Assembly (NCBI GenBank): GCA_014859895.1
Contig: JACZKS010000090.1
Location: 1-64,000, forward strand
Direction: 5' to 3'
From: Rhodospirillales bacterium
GTDB lineage: Bacteria; Pseudomonadota; Alphaproteobacteria; Rhodospirillales; Shumkoniaceae
DNA length: 64,000 bases
The notes beneath the pieces were generated by a model. It was not told the DNA's origin and ran no database searches. It worked only from the letters and a program-made list of their open reading frames with translations. The position numbers were made by a program, and so were the translations under genes. Below are positions 7,506 through 17,867 of the stretch, piece after piece. Positions within the stretch are counted from its first letter, which is position 1; every line of letters begins with the position of its first letter.

Positions 7506-9794
7506 TCAAGGGGCCCCGCCGAGACTGCCACGGAACAGGCTGGACCCCAAGCGTCTTCCCTCGCGGACGGCGGCCAGAATGCTTTCAAGATTGCCGCCGA
7601 ACGAGATGTTGAAACGGAAAGGATGGCCGTTCTTCACGGCGGGATTGTGGCCTTCCATGGCCACCTTGATCGAAAGCGAGCCGTCGGCCGGCCGGTCGAT
7701 GGCCGCCTTGAGGGTCGAGTAATGGAAGTCCTCCAGCGTCTGCACCATCAGCGCCACCGATTCGCCCTGTTGCACCATGGCGTCGCGCGAGGAACCCCAG
7801 GCGACCTTGAGGACCCCTCCTCCCTCCGCCTCTACGATTCCCGATTCGATGGCCAGCCCGGCGGCGGACACTGTCATCGGGATGACGCCGTTAAGCGTGC
7901 CGGTCCCGGTCATCCCCTCCATCGCGTAGTCGCCCAGCAGGCGCTCCAGGGACAGATCCCGGATCGCGATTCTAAAGGCGTTGGTTGATTGGGCAGCGTC
8001 GAAACGTGCCCCGTCGACGGAGACCAGGCCCTCGGCGATCCGACCCTCGGCGCGGTCGATCACGACCGCCGTTCCCGCCTCCGCCGGTTCGAGGCGGAAG
8101 CGCAGCGACGGTTCCTCCAACGGAACTCCGGCCACGATGCGCCGCGCCGATATCACCTGCGCTCCCACGGTGCTGGGCGGGAACAACCCGTCCAGCCGGA
8201 TGGCACCGTTCAGCTTCTCGATGACGCCCTCGATGGTCTCCAGCGTCAAATCGCGAAACCCGACGGCGGCCGTGCCCTGGAGCGGCGTATCCGGCGCGAA
8301 ATCGAGCGCGCCCGACATCTCGATTGCGCCTTCCGCCTGGGTCACCATGGCGAAGGCCGAGCCGAGTGCCGCCGGCTGGAGCGCGTTCGGCCGGAACTCC
8401 AGCGTGGCAGGGCCAAGGGCGACCTTCCCCCTGAACTCGGTTCCGAGGGTGCGCGCTTGCAAGGGGATACGCACGCCGCCATCCGGCGAAGCGAGCGAGC
8501 CCTTGAGAAGCAGCGCCTCGCCCTCGCGCGTGACCCGCGCATCGAGATCGAGCGGAGCGAGCCGGCCGGTCGCCGTCGAGACGGTCGCGGACAAGAGAGC
8601 CGGCTCGCTGCCGGTTTCGAAGGGAAACGGCATGGCGGCCACGATCGAGCCGGCCAGGATGTCCTGGCCGGGCACGCGGATGCTGCCGTCCAGCAGCCGA
8701 AGCTGACCGGCGATCGGCCCCCCGGGCGTCCACATCCCTTCCGCCAGCAGTGTTGCGTCGGCTTGGTCCTCGGCGAGGCGCGCGGATATCGTCGCCGTTG
8801 CCCGGGATGGATCGTCGCCCGGGCCGGCCGACTGGGTGGCTTCGAGGGTGAATTCCGCTTCTTCCACCGCCCGCGGCATCCCCTGCGGCAGGCCGCGCAC
8901 CGTCAGTGCCGCCGGTTCCGCCATGCTGACGGCAAGGGCGCCGCCGCCGCTGCGCACCATGACCGAGGCGCCGATGTCGACGGAAGCGGCGTAAGGAAGC
9001 AGCGCCGCCCCCCGCACCTTCAGATCGACGACGAGTGAGCCCTCGCGCGTCAGCAGGTCGGCGATCGCGGGCGCTTCGAGGGAGGGTGCCGGCAGGCTCC
9101 CGGAAAGTGAGAGCTGCATGGTGCCGTCCCGCGGCCTTGGACCCAAGCCCTCCGGCCAGGGTAGCCGGGCCAGATCGGCGCTTGCGTACCCTTGAATCTG
9201 GATGACGGGATGCTCGACGAAAGGATCTGTCCAGGCGCTTACGGACGCCTGGCCGAACTCGCCGTCGGCCTTTCCTTCGAACGACGCCCGGGCTGGGGAA
9301 CGGGTAAGATCGAGGTGCCCCTGGAAGGCCAGCGTGACCTCGGCGATTCCGGCGTTGCGAAACACGATCTGGGCATCGGCCAAGTCCACGGTCGGGCCGG
9401 GCGCGGCCATTGCGCCGTCCCCGTCCCCGCCGCCGGGCGGTAGGAGGCGTTTCAGGCGGGCCAGCGCCTCCGGGGCCTGGCCATCGACGATAGCGCGTAA
9501 ACCCTCGATCCGGACTGCGCGCAGCCGCAGGCCGGCAAGCTCGGCAAGGCGATAGCGCACCTCGATGCGCTCGATGGCGGGAAGTCCAGGACCCAGCGCC
9601 AGATTGTCGATGACCGCGCGATCGGGGCCGATATGGGAAACCGAAACCGATGCTTCCGGAAAGCCCCGTGCGGCCAGATAGGCGCCGGCAGCGTGCTCGG
9701 CCAGAGGTATCCGCAGGGTCACGGCGATGGCAAGGAGCGTGCCCGTTGCCACCGCAATGCCGATCAGCCACCGTATTCTGCGCCGCACCCTCAT
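7506..9794 (-). CDS. ydbH: YdbH family AsmA-like intermembrane lipid transport protein
   Basis: About 762 residues. One N-terminal membrane anchor (WLIGIAVATGTLLAIAVTLRI) is followed by a long beta-rich periplasmic region. The C-terminal part (GTGTLNGVIPMTVSAAGLAI; then GGVLKVAW) is the conserved YdbH/DUF2993-like end. YdbH, TamB and YhdP are bridge-like proteins that move phospholipids from inner to outer membrane; YdbH works with YnbE. Starts at TTG 9809 and ATG 9794 are both possible. It is the first gene of a three-gene unit with ynbE 25 nt downstream. Confidence 0.85.
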   Translation of the reverse strand: MRVRRRIRWLIGIAVATGTLLAIAVTLRIPLAEHAAGAYLAARGFPEASVSVSHIGPDRAVIDNLALGPGLPAIERIEVRYRLAELAGLRLRAVRIEGLRAIVDGQAPEALARLKRLLPPGGGDGDGAMAAPGPTVDLADAQIVFRNAGIAEVTLAFQGHLDLTRSPARASFEGKADGEFGQASVSAWTDPFVEHPVIQIQGYASADLARLPWPEGLGPRPRDGTMQLSLSGSLPAPSLEAPAIADLLTREGSLVVDLKVRGAALLPYAASVDIGASVMVRSGGGALAVSMAEPAALTVRGLPQGMPRAVEEAEFTLEATQSAGPGDDPSRATATISARLAEDQADATLLAEGMWTPGGPIAGQLRLLDGSIRVPGQDILAGSIVAAMPFPFETGSEPALLSATVSTATGRLAPLDLDARVTREGEALLLKGSLASPDGGVRIPLQARTLGTEFRGKVALGPATLEFRPNALQPAALGSAFAMVTQAEGAIEMSGALDFAPDTPLQGTAAVGFRDLTLETIEGVIEKLNGAIRLDGLFPPSTVGAQVISARRIVAGVPLEEPSLRFRLEPAEAGTAVVIDRAEGRIAEGLVSVDGARFDAAQSTNAFRIAIRDLSLERLLGDYAMEGMTGTGTLNGVIPMTVSAAGLAIESGIVEAEGGGVLKVAWGSSRDAMVQQGESVALMVQTLEDFHYSTLKAAIDRPADGSLSIKVAMEGHNPAVKNGHPFRFNISFGGNLESILAAVREGRRLGSSLFRGSLGGAP

Positions 9795-9883
9795 GGTTTC
9801 AGAGTCCAAGCCCGTTTCGACAACGCGCCGTCAGCTTAGACCATTCGTACCGGGCACGCCCAAAGAGAAAGCTCCATCGAGGC

Positions 9884-9893
9884 GGGGGGGGGG
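9884..9893. repeat. Poly-G tract of ten bases
   Basis: An uninterrupted run of ten G lies between the groEL stop and the ydbH start. It is outside both frames. It could be length-variable or a sequencing artefact. Confidence 0.8.
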
Positions 9894-9897
9894 CCGT

Positions 9898-11574
<1,677 letters not shown>

Positions 11575-11633
11575 TTAACCGCGCGGCCAGTTGTAGCGGC
11601 GCCCCCCACCAGCGGCGCTGGCAAGGGCGCGGT

Positions 11634-11662
11634 GCCGGCGGGGGAGCATGCTCACCGCCGGC
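11634..11662 (-). terminator. GC-rich hairpin after the hflK-hflC unit
   Basis: GCCGGCGG pairs with CCGCCGGC, enclosing the palindrome GAGCATGCTC. It lies 62 nt beyond the stop of the small gene at 11725 and before groEL. There is no T-tract, so terminator function is uncertain. Confidence 0.4.
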
Positions 11663-11724
11663 GCAATGTAATTGGTCACCTCGTCGTGCGCCGTGCCTTC
11701 AGGTTCTCCAACGCCATCCGATCA

Positions 11725-12210
11725 TTACGGACCAGATCGCGATTGCGGCAGGACGGTGCCGGACACCGGCGCGCGAACGTCGTCACCCTCGGCCGGCGCC
11801 CTGCGGGCATCCATGAAGTAATGAGCGGCCAGCACCGAGATCATGAGCGCCACGAACAGAAGCGCCCGGGGCTTGGTCACCAATCCGGCAGGGCTTGGCG
11901 TCTCGCGCGGCGCGGCGCGGGAACCAGCCCAGCGCGGCAAGAGCGCAATCAGGCGGGTGGCAATCGTCGCGGGGTCGGGTCGCGTGGACGGCCCGTCAGG
12001 CAATTTTGCGATCAGCGACGCCAATTGCTGAGTCGCCGTTTTCACCGGCAACTGAGCCAACTTGGCCGCCTCCTGCCAAGGGTCGACATTCAGCCTCGCC
12101 AACGCGGAAAGGACACTGAGCAGCATGCCGTTGCCGTCCTCGCCCACCGGCGCGAACAGGAAGTCATCGAACTCGGGCCCTGGACGAGGTACTGCAGAAG
12201 AATGCGCCAT
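11725..12210 (-). CDS. Hypothetical single-pass membrane protein linked to hflKC
   Basis: About 161 residues of unknown function. The N-terminal cytosolic half contains FDDFLFAPVGEDGNGMLLSV and LARLNVDPWQEAAKLAQLP; one transmembrane helix lies near residues 116-136 (ALLFVALMISVLAAHYFM), followed by a short tail. The ATG at 12210 is preceded by GGTGGAT. It starts 23 nt after hflC and is presumably co-transcribed, so a role with the HflKC/FtsH membrane-protease complex is plausible. I do not recognise a named domain. Confidence 0.7.
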   Translation of the reverse strand: MAHSSAVPRPGPEFDDFLFAPVGEDGNGMLLSVLSALARLNVDPWQEAAKLAQLPVKTATQQLASLIAKLPDGPSTRPDPATIATRLIALLPRWAGSRAAPRETPSPAGLVTKPRALLFVALMISVLAAHYFMDARRAPAEGDDVRAPVSGTVLPQSRSGP

Positions 12211-12233
12211 ATCATCCACCGATATTCATATTG

Positions 12234-13232
12234 TCATCGATTGTCGGCGGCACGTCGAACCGGAATGACGTCGCCATCCGGAGCCATGCCTTTCAGGAAT
12301 TTGAAGAGGTCGCTGTCCGTGGAAAGAACAAGCGTGGTGTTCTCGGCGATGATGGACTTGTAGGACTGCATGGTCCGGGTGAACTCATAGAAGGCCACCG
12401 ATTCGGGGCTCTTGTTGTAAGCCTTGGCGTAGATCTCGGTGGCTTTCGCGTCCGCCACGCCGCGGATCTCCTCGACCTGGCGGTAGGCCTCGGACTGGAT
12501 CTTGTTCAGCTCGCGCACGCGGTTGCCACGGATCCTGGCGGCCTCGCCGTTGCCTTCCGACAGGAAGCGTTCGGCGATCTGGCGCCGTTCGCTGATCATG
12601 CGATCGTAGATCTTCGGGCGGACGCTTTCGTTGTAGTTGATGCGCTTGAAGCGGATGTCGAGCAGTTCGATGCCGAACACCCGGACCTTCTCACCCGCCG
12701 CCGTGAAGATCTCCTGCTCGACCAACTGGCGTCCCTTCTGGATCGGTACCAGGGCCCCCATATCCGGCTCTGCTGCGGTCAGTAGGACGTCACGCAGCGG
12801 CTGGCGGCCCTTGGTGGTGCGGATGATCTCGATCAGCTCGTGCTTGGCGACGGCGTTGCGGGTCTCGCTGCCCAGAATGTCGTCCAGGCGGGACTGGGCA
12901 CTGCGCTCGTCGCGCAGCCTGAGGAAGTACTGGAGCGGATCGGTGATCCGCCAGCGGGCGAACAGGTCGACCGAAACGTAGAGCTTGTCCTTGGTCGGCA
13001 TGTCCGACGGGTTGCCGTCCCATTCGAGGACCCGCTTGTCGATCGGATTGACGTCCTGGATGAAGGGCATCTTGAGCTTGAGGCCGGCGGTGGTGACCGG
13101 CTCGCCGATCGGCTTGCCGAACTGGGTGATGATCATCTGCTCGACTTCGCTCACGGTATAGACCGAGCTCATCGTGACGTAGGCGCCGACGCCCAAGACC
13201 GCGACGGAGGCGATCAGTGCGATCCTGTTCAT
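12234..13232 (-). CDS. hflC: HflC, SPFH-domain modulator of FtsH protease
   Basis: A 332-residue protein with an N-terminal membrane anchor (IALIASVAVLGVGAYVTM) and an SPFH/band-7 domain (GLKLKMPFIQDV, RWRITDPLQYFLRL). The C-terminal helix has EAARIRGNRVRELNKIQSEA, typical of HflC. With HflK it forms a large periplasmic cage around FtsH and limits membrane-protein degradation. It overlaps hflK by 4 nt (ATGA). Located away from hfq/hflX, it may be a second copy. Confidence 0.95.
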   Translation of the reverse strand: MNRIALIASVAVLGVGAYVTMSSVYTVSEVEQMIITQFGKPIGEPVTTAGLKLKMPFIQDVNPIDKRVLEWDGNPSDMPTKDKLYVSVDLFARWRITDPLQYFLRLRDERSAQSRLDDILGSETRNAVAKHELIEIIRTTKGRQPLRDVLLTAAEPDMGALVPIQKGRQLVEQEIFTAAGEKVRVFGIELLDIRFKRINYNESVRPKIYDRMISERRQIAERFLSEGNGEAARIRGNRVRELNKIQSEAYRQVEEIRGVADAKATEIYAKAYNKSPESVAFYEFTRTMQSYKSIIAENTTLVLSTDSDLFKFLKGMAPDGDVIPVRRAADNR

Positions 13233-14293
13233 GGGCGGGCTCCCTTCGGGGTGTCGAGGTTCATCAGCGGCAGGATGCTGCGCGTCTGCTCGTCGACGAT
13301 GATCTTGGAGTGGATGCCCGGCAGGACGTCCTGCAGGGTCTCGATATAGATGCGCCGGCGTGTGACCTCGGGGGCTTTGTTGTATTCGGCCAGCAGCGCG
13401 CTGAAGCGGGCGACATCGCCCTCGGCCTCGTTGACCCTCTTGAGCCGGTAGCCGTCGGCCTCGCGGATCCGCTGATCCTTTTCACCCTCGGCCAGCGGGA
13501 TTACCTTGTTGTAGTCGCGCCGGGCTTCGTTGATCAGCTTCTCTTTTTCCTGCTGGGCCTGGTTGACCTCGTTGAACGACTCCTGCACCGGCTTGGGCGG
13601 ATTGATGTTCTTCAACTGCACTTGGTCGATGCTGATCCCCATCGCGTACTTCGTCGAAAGCGCCTGCATCTTGATCAGGGCTTCGCTCTCGATTTCCTGG
13701 CGGCCGATGGTAATCACTTCATCCACGGTGCGATCGCCGACCACTTCGCGCATGACGGATTCCGAAACGTACCGCAGCGTTTCGCTCGGCTCGCGAACCT
13801 CGAAAAGGAATTTGACGGGGTCGGCGATGCGGTATTGGACGACCCATTCCACCAGCGCAGCGTTGAGGTCGCCCGTCACCATCTGCGTTTCCCGATTTTC
13901 GTCCCGCTGACGCGGGCTCTGATAGGAATCGCTGGCGCCCGGGGTCGTAAAGCCGAATTCCTGCTTCAACTGCCGTTTGACGGGAACAATGGTCGCCGCG
14001 TCGATGCCGAGCGGCAGCTTGAAATGCAGCCCCGGTGGCACCTCCTTGAGATACTTGCCGAAGCGTTGCACGACAGCAACGGAGTCGCTTGGCACCGTGT
14101 AGTAGGCCGTCCATGCACCCAGACCGACGAGCGCGACGGCCGCGATAAGGATGAGCCCGCGCGGGCTGCCTTTCGGCAGGAGCTGTTTCAGTCTCGCCTG
14201 CAACAGACGAACGATTTCCTCGATGTCGGATTGGGTCGCGGACCCGCGATCCCAGGGGCCGCCTTGGCCGCCGTTACCGGTTTGCGATGGCAT
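13229..14293 (-). CDS. hflK: HflK, SPFH-domain modulator of FtsH protease
   Basis: A 354-residue protein. The Gly/Gln-rich N-terminus (PSQTGNGGQGGPWDRG) is typical of HflK; then one membrane helix (GLILIAAVALVGLGAWTAYY), the SPFH domain (VPPGLHFKLPLGID) and a coiled-coil tail (QAQQEKEKLINEARRDYNK). It partners HflC, encoded with a 4-nt overlap. The start follows GAGGAACCTCC. It is the first gene of the hflK-hflC-hypothetical unit. Confidence 0.95.
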   Translation of the reverse strand: MPSQTGNGGQGGPWDRGSATQSDIEEIVRLLQARLKQLLPKGSPRGLILIAAVALVGLGAWTAYYTVPSDSVAVVQRFGKYLKEVPPGLHFKLPLGIDAATIVPVKRQLKQEFGFTTPGASDSYQSPRQRDENRETQMVTGDLNAALVEWVVQYRIADPVKFLFEVREPSETLRYVSESVMREVVGDRTVDEVITIGRQEIESEALIKMQALSTKYAMGISIDQVQLKNINPPKPVQESFNEVNQAQQEKEKLINEARRDYNKVIPLAEGEKDQRIREADGYRLKRVNEAEGDVARFSALLAEYNKAPEVTRRRIYIETLQDVLPGIHSKIIVDEQTRSILPLMNLDTPKGARP

Positions 14294-14398
14294 TGGAGGT
14301 TCCTCTCTCGTATGCGCCTGGGGTCACTCCGGCGCTTTTGCATTGCGGCATGCAGCCTGACGCCCACCTTTAGGGGAAGCCAGTTCATCTCCACTCCC

Positions 14399-14557
14399 TT
14401 ACGAATGGGGCGCGGATGCGACTTTGGCGGGGATTGTTTTGGGGTGTTTGGCCGGCAGATCGTCCGTCGGGACATCGTAGGGCTTGATATCAATCATATG
14501 TTTGGCCGTTGCGCGTGTAAAAGCAAATTTCGTGGCCGCCAATTCTTTAAACGACAT
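14399..14557 (-). CDS. Small hypothetical protein (52 aa)
   Basis: A short reading frame beginning MSFKELAATKFAFTRAT and ending in a Pro/Lys-rich tail (PAKHPKTIPAKVASAPHS). No domain is recognised. The frame runs in-frame up to 14629, but the extension is AT-rich and unlike coding sequence; the Met at 14557 has only a weak GGA upstream. It sits in the AT-rich gap before hflK. Coding status is uncertain. Confidence 0.4.
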   Translation of the reverse strand: MSFKELAATKFAFTRATAKHMIDIKPYDVPTDDLPAKHPKTIPAKVASAPHS

Positions 14558-14729
14558 GTGATTTCCATTTATTATTGCGTCAATAATTTGTCGCACATAA
14601 TTATATGGCTTAATAAAATAGATGCACAACCGTAGATGCCATCTATATTTTACATAGCCTATTGGATCGAAAGTAAGCTTTAATTACTCTACGCCATATC
14701 CGCCATCCAACTTTAGACATTATGGCGGG
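14558..14729. promoter_or_regulatory. AT-rich intergenic region with 13-bp palindrome
   Basis: This ~170-bp stretch is much richer in A/T than its surroundings. It holds TAGATG-C-CATCTA at 14633-14645, a perfect palindrome and a candidate operator. No other gene is seen in it. Confidence 0.4.
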
Positions 14730-15026
14730 TTAGCGCGGAAACAGGTTCCAGATCAGGGCGACGGCAGCGACGATGGCGGCGGCGACAAGCAGCCATACGT
14801 GTCTGGCGATGGCCTTCCCTCTCTGCCTTATGTTCTCGGCATCGATGCGCGATCGCTCCTGGCCGGCGCGCCCCTCCCGGTCTCTCCGTCCGCCTTCCGC
14901 CTCCGCGAGGCTGCGTTTCCAGGGCCGGACGATGATGCTGCCGTCCAACCGGCGCCGGATCTCCGCGGGCGAGAGTTTCGCCAGGGCGTTCTTGAACCTC
15001 GCCACCTCGTTCGGATCGACGGCCAT
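14730..15026 (-). CDS. Hypothetical small C-tail membrane protein
   Basis: A 98-residue frame. Residues 1-65 are highly charged (RFKNALAKLSPAEIRRRLDG; WKRSLAEAEGGRRDREGR) and a single C-terminal helix (WLLVAAAIVAAVALIW) ends the protein at LFPR, giving a tail-anchored layout. No family is recognised. A weak AGGA lies 13 nt before the ATG. It is divergent from cspA. Confidence 0.55.
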   Translation of the reverse strand: MAVDPNEVARFKNALAKLSPAEIRRRLDGSIIVRPWKRSLAEAEGGRRDREGRAGQERSRIDAENIRQRGKAIARHVWLLVAAAIVAAVALIWNLFPR

Positions 15027-15253
15027 GAACTGATGATCCTGTTCGCTTAGACAATACCCGCACGCCGTCCGGAAAAGGAGTGTATCACACGCTGCGGTAC
15101 GGTCCTCTGAGGTTAAAATGCCGGCATCCTTGCTTTATGCGCCGCCGCACCCCATATCTCTCCCGTCGATGGACGGCCGGATGATTTGGCCTTGCACTGA
15201 GAACATCAGTGCCGCGCCTATATTCTTCTTTCCCGAAAAATGCGAATTCGACG

Positions 15254-15269
15254 GCCCGCGCGTGCGGGC
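15254..15269 (+). other. Hairpin in cspA leader
   Basis: GCCCGC-GCGT-GCGGGC forms a perfect 6-bp stem about 34 nt before the cspA ATG. Cold-shock genes often have structured leaders; a thermosensor role is inferred. Confidence 0.4.
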
Positions 15270-15302
15270 AGGCACCACCTCTATTTGTGAAAGGGTTTCC
15301 TT

Positions 15303-15515
15303 ATGACGACGGGAACCGTGAAATGGTTTAATGCCCAGAAGGGTTTTGGTTTCATCGCGCCGGATGACGGCGGCAATGACGCCTTCGTTCACATCAGCGC
15401 CGTGGAGCGCGCCGGTCTCTCCGACCTGCGCGAAGGTCAGAAGCTGAGCTTCGATCTCGTCTCCGACCAAAAGAGCGGCAAGATGGCGGCCGACAACCTG
15501 AAGGATCTGGCCTGA
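15303..15515 (+). CDS. cspA: CspA family cold-shock protein
   Basis: A 70-residue OB-fold nucleic-acid chaperone. RNP1 is GFGFIAP and RNP2 is DAFVHIS; the opening [14 protein letters not shown] is canonical. It binds single-stranded RNA and DNA and melts mRNA structure in cold or other stress. AAAGGG lies 7 nt before the ATG. The long upstream gap (about 275 nt from the divergent gene) fits a structured 5' leader. Two hairpins follow the stop, so it is probably monocistronic. Confidence 0.95.
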   Translation: MTTGTVKWFNAQKGFGFIAPDDGGNDAFVHISAVERAGLSDLREGQKLSFDLVSDQKSGKMAADNLKDLA

Positions 15516-15521
15516 TTGCAG

Positions 15522-15559
15522 CGCCGGGCGAACCGTGGAGCTCCGCGGTTCGCCCGGCG
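15522..15559 (+). other. Long perfect hairpin after cspA
   Basis: A 14-bp GC-rich stem, CGCCGGGCGAACCG with CGGTTCGCCCGGCG, encloses GGAGCTCC. There is no T-tract, so it is an RNA-stability structure or weak terminator. Confidence 0.5.
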
Positions 15560-15656
15560 TCCCGCATCGCTCCTCCCGGTCGACCACGGATGAACTGACG
15601 GCCTGGAACGGGTGGTGCGGCTACAATCTGCTTGACGAGGCGCCTGGCGCCTTGTG

Positions 15657-15689
15657 GGCCCCGCGCCTCTTCGAGGCCGCGGGGCCTTT
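15657..15689 (+). terminator. Probable rho-independent terminator after cspA
   Basis: GGCCCCGCG pairs with CGCGGGGCC, and the inner CCTC pairs with GAGG around TTC. TTTCATTT follows. It lies 53 bp before the next small gene. Confidence 0.65.
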
Positions 15690-15741
15690 CATTTCTCGAC
15701 CGGCCGCTGCGGGCGGATCGGAACGGTATGAGGAGAACGTC

Positions 15742-15888
15742 ATGAGCAAGGGACAGCAGCGCAGCAATCGGGAAATCAAGAAGCCGAAGAAGAAGAAGGA
15801 ACCCGTAGCGGCTCCGAGCGTGTTCAGCAAAGGCCCGTCGGCGTCGGCCGTCGCGCCGAAGAAAAAAGGATGGGGCACGAAGGGATGA
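15742..15888 (+). CDS. Small very basic protein (48 aa)
   Basis: A 48-residue Lys-rich protein with KKPKKKKEP in the middle and APKKKGWGTKG at the end. AGGAG is placed 6 nt before the ATG, giving a clear start. Its composition suggests nucleic-acid or ribosome binding. Similar short basic proteins are often found next to cspA in alphaproteobacteria (recollection, not checked). Function unknown. Confidence 0.65.
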   Translation: MSKGQQRSNREIKKPKKKKEPVAAPSVFSKGPSASAVAPKKKGWGTKG

Positions 15889-15952
15889 CGGCTGCCACCG
15901 TTTGCCGAATCTCGACGACTTTCCCCCGTCTTTCTTAAGGAGGATATCGGTC

Positions 15953-16258
15953 ATGCACTATCTTGGTGGACTGCGCGGCGCCGGCGTTGTGGCATGCGGC
16001 GAAGAAACACTGGCCCGCGCCGACTATGAATTCGACGGCTTCCTCATGAAGCCGGGCCAGGTCATGTGTTCGGGCGAGCTCCGTATGCCTTGGGAAGCCC
16101 TAAAGGATCTGTTCGGCCGCAGGGATCTTAAATTGGTGACCGATGACGGGCGGCATCTCAGCCTTCAGTTTTCCGAGAAGACGCTGCGCGCGGAGAGCGA
16201 CGCGGCGCACGTGAATGTCGGGGGCGACCTGCCACTCGCTTCCGAGTGGCGCCACTGA
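15953..16258 (+). CDS. Hypothetical protein (101 aa)
   Basis: The frame starts at MHYLGGLRGAGVVAC with a strong TAAGGAGG nine bases upstream; a longer frame from 15902 is less likely. The sequence (ARADYEFDGFLMKPGQVMCS; LVTDDGRHLSLQFSEK) looks like a small beta-rich cytosolic domain. I do not recognise the family. It follows the small basic gene on the same strand and is convergent with the multicopper oxidase. Confidence 0.7.
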   Translation: MHYLGGLRGAGVVACGEETLARADYEFDGFLMKPGQVMCSGELRMPWEALKDLFGRRDLKLVTDDGRHLSLQFSEKTLRAESDAAHVNVGGDLPLASEWRH

Positions 16259-16368
16259 CCGGGTGCGTCCCTCGCCCATTCCAAAACTGAAATCCCCCTG
16301 CGCCCCTGCGCGTGAAGGGGTTCTGCGATGACACGGGCACGAGCCGACTTTATGGACCACATGGTCCG

Positions 16369-17829
16369 TTAAGTTTCATACTCAATCACCGTCATCATCC
16401 CGGTCGCCATGTGATAGAGGTGGTGGCAATGGAACGGCCAGCGGCCGGCGTTGTCGGCGTCGAAGGCAATTGTCACTTCGCGCATGGGCGGCAGCCAGAC
16501 GGTGTCGCGCACAGCACCCATCAGGCGCTGGCCGTCGATCGCCACCACCTGGAAGTGGTGGCCGTGAAGATGCATGGGGTGGCCCATCATACTCATGTTG
16601 CGGATCGTCACCTCAACCCGTTCGCCGGCGCGGACGGGAAGCGGCCGGTGCGCTCCCCAGATGCGGCCATCGAGGGTCCACACGTAACCCGCCATGCCGC
16701 CGCCGAGAACGACCGCGTCGCGGTGATCCACCACCCTTTCCGCTAGCGGCCGCGCCGCCCGCAGGCCGGCTTCCAGAGCGAGGTCGAGGGGTGGCGCCGG
16801 GTCCTCGGCGGCCGGCGCGACGCGCCCAAAAGCGCCATTGCGGGTCGCCAGGATGAAACCGGTGCGTTCCGTCGCCCCTTCGCGCAGCGCCAGGATCGTC
16901 CACGCGCCCTGCCCTTGCGGCAGTCGGATGCGGATATCGATGCGCTGGCCCATGGCGAGGGGAAAAATCTGCCCGGCGACCGGCGCCACCGGATTGCCGT
17001 CGACGGCGATGACATCTCCCGCGAGTTCGCCAAGGTTGATCCAGAAGGCCGTTGCCGTGGCGCCGTTGATCAGGCGCAGCCGCACGACGCCGCCGGGTTC
17101 GACCCGAAACACCTCGGGATCGTCAAGCGTGCGGTCGTTGGCGAGATAGGCGTCGTACTCGATGTCGTTGATGTCCATCGCCATCCCGCCGCCCATTCCT
17201 GGCATGGCGTGGCCCATCATGCCCGACATGCCGCCGTGGCCCGCCATGGCGCCCGCGCCCGGCGCGCCAGTCAACCCGGCCAGCAGTTCCTCCGGCGACT
17301 TGAAGCTGAAGTCGTGAAACAGCACCACCACCGGCTGCTCGTCCGCCTTGTCCTCGCCGGCCTCGGTGATGATCAACGGCGCCGCCAGAAGTTGCTGCTC
17401 CTGCAGCGTATGGGCGTGCATCCAGTGCGTGCCGGGCGTTTCCAGCGGGAAGTCGTAGTCGTAGCTGCCGCCGACCGCCAACGCGGGCTGCGGCAGGTCG
17501 GGCACGCCATCCTGGCCGTAAGGCGGCTTCAGGCCGTGCCAGTGGACGAGCGTCGGCGCGTCGATCCGGTTTTCCAGGCGGACGCGGAAACGTCCGGCCG
17601 GAAGGACCAGTCCGGACGTGCCGTCGGGTTGAAGCAGCCCGAAGACCCGGGCCGGCTTGCCGTTGACCTCAATGGTTCGGGTGGCCGCGCGGAGTACCGT
17701 AGGCTCCGGCTCCGCTGCGACGGCGGAACGGCCAGCTGGAAAGGTCAGCGGCGGGGCCATGCCGACCACGCCGACCGCCGCGGCCGATGCCAGGAACCGG
17801 CGCCGGGAAAACAGGGGAACATCACGCAT
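16369..17829 (-). CDS. Multicopper oxidase with Tat signal
   Basis: A 486-residue periplasmic blue-copper oxidase. The N-terminus has a twin-arginine signal (SRRRFLASAAAVGVVG). Copper ligands appear as HWHG (~95), HWMHAH (~133), HPMHLHGHHF (~415) and HCHHLYHMATGM (~466), covering T1, T2 and T3 sites. A Met/His-rich insert around residues 195-220 (GHGGMSGMMGHAMPGMGGGM) is typical of cuprous oxidases, which detoxify Cu(I) to Cu(II). It lies directly downstream of the copper ATPase gene on the same strand, supporting a copper-resistance role. Confidence 0.93.
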   Translation of the reverse strand: MRDVPLFSRRRFLASAAAVGVVGMAPPLTFPAGRSAVAAEPEPTVLRAATRTIEVNGKPARVFGLLQPDGTSGLVLPAGRFRVRLENRIDAPTLVHWHGLKPPYGQDGVPDLPQPALAVGGSYDYDFPLETPGTHWMHAHTLQEQQLLAAPLIITEAGEDKADEQPVVVLFHDFSFKSPEELLAGLTGAPGAGAMAGHGGMSGMMGHAMPGMGGGMAMDINDIEYDAYLANDRTLDDPEVFRVEPGGVVRLRLINGATATAFWINLGELAGDVIAVDGNPVAPVAGQIFPLAMGQRIDIRIRLPQGQGAWTILALREGATERTGFILATRNGAFGRVAPAAEDPAPPLDLALEAGLRAARPLAERVVDHRDAVVLGGGMAGYVWTLDGRIWGAHRPLPVRAGERVEVTIRNMSMMGHPMHLHGHHFQVVAIDGQRLMGAVRDTVWLPPMREVTIAFDADNAGRWPFHCHHLYHMATGMMTVIEYET

Positions 17830-17867
17830 CGCTATATCCTTTGCTTTCTTGTTTCCAACTGGGCCGA

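Noticed and set aside
7247-9794. Phase variation of the YdbH/YnbE genes through the G tract
   Set aside because: The tract is outside the coding frames, so frameshift switching is not possible; only an effect on promoter spacing remains.
15118-15306. 62-codon frame upstream of cspA
   Set aside because: It runs into the cspA start, has no ribosome site and lies in the likely structured leader.
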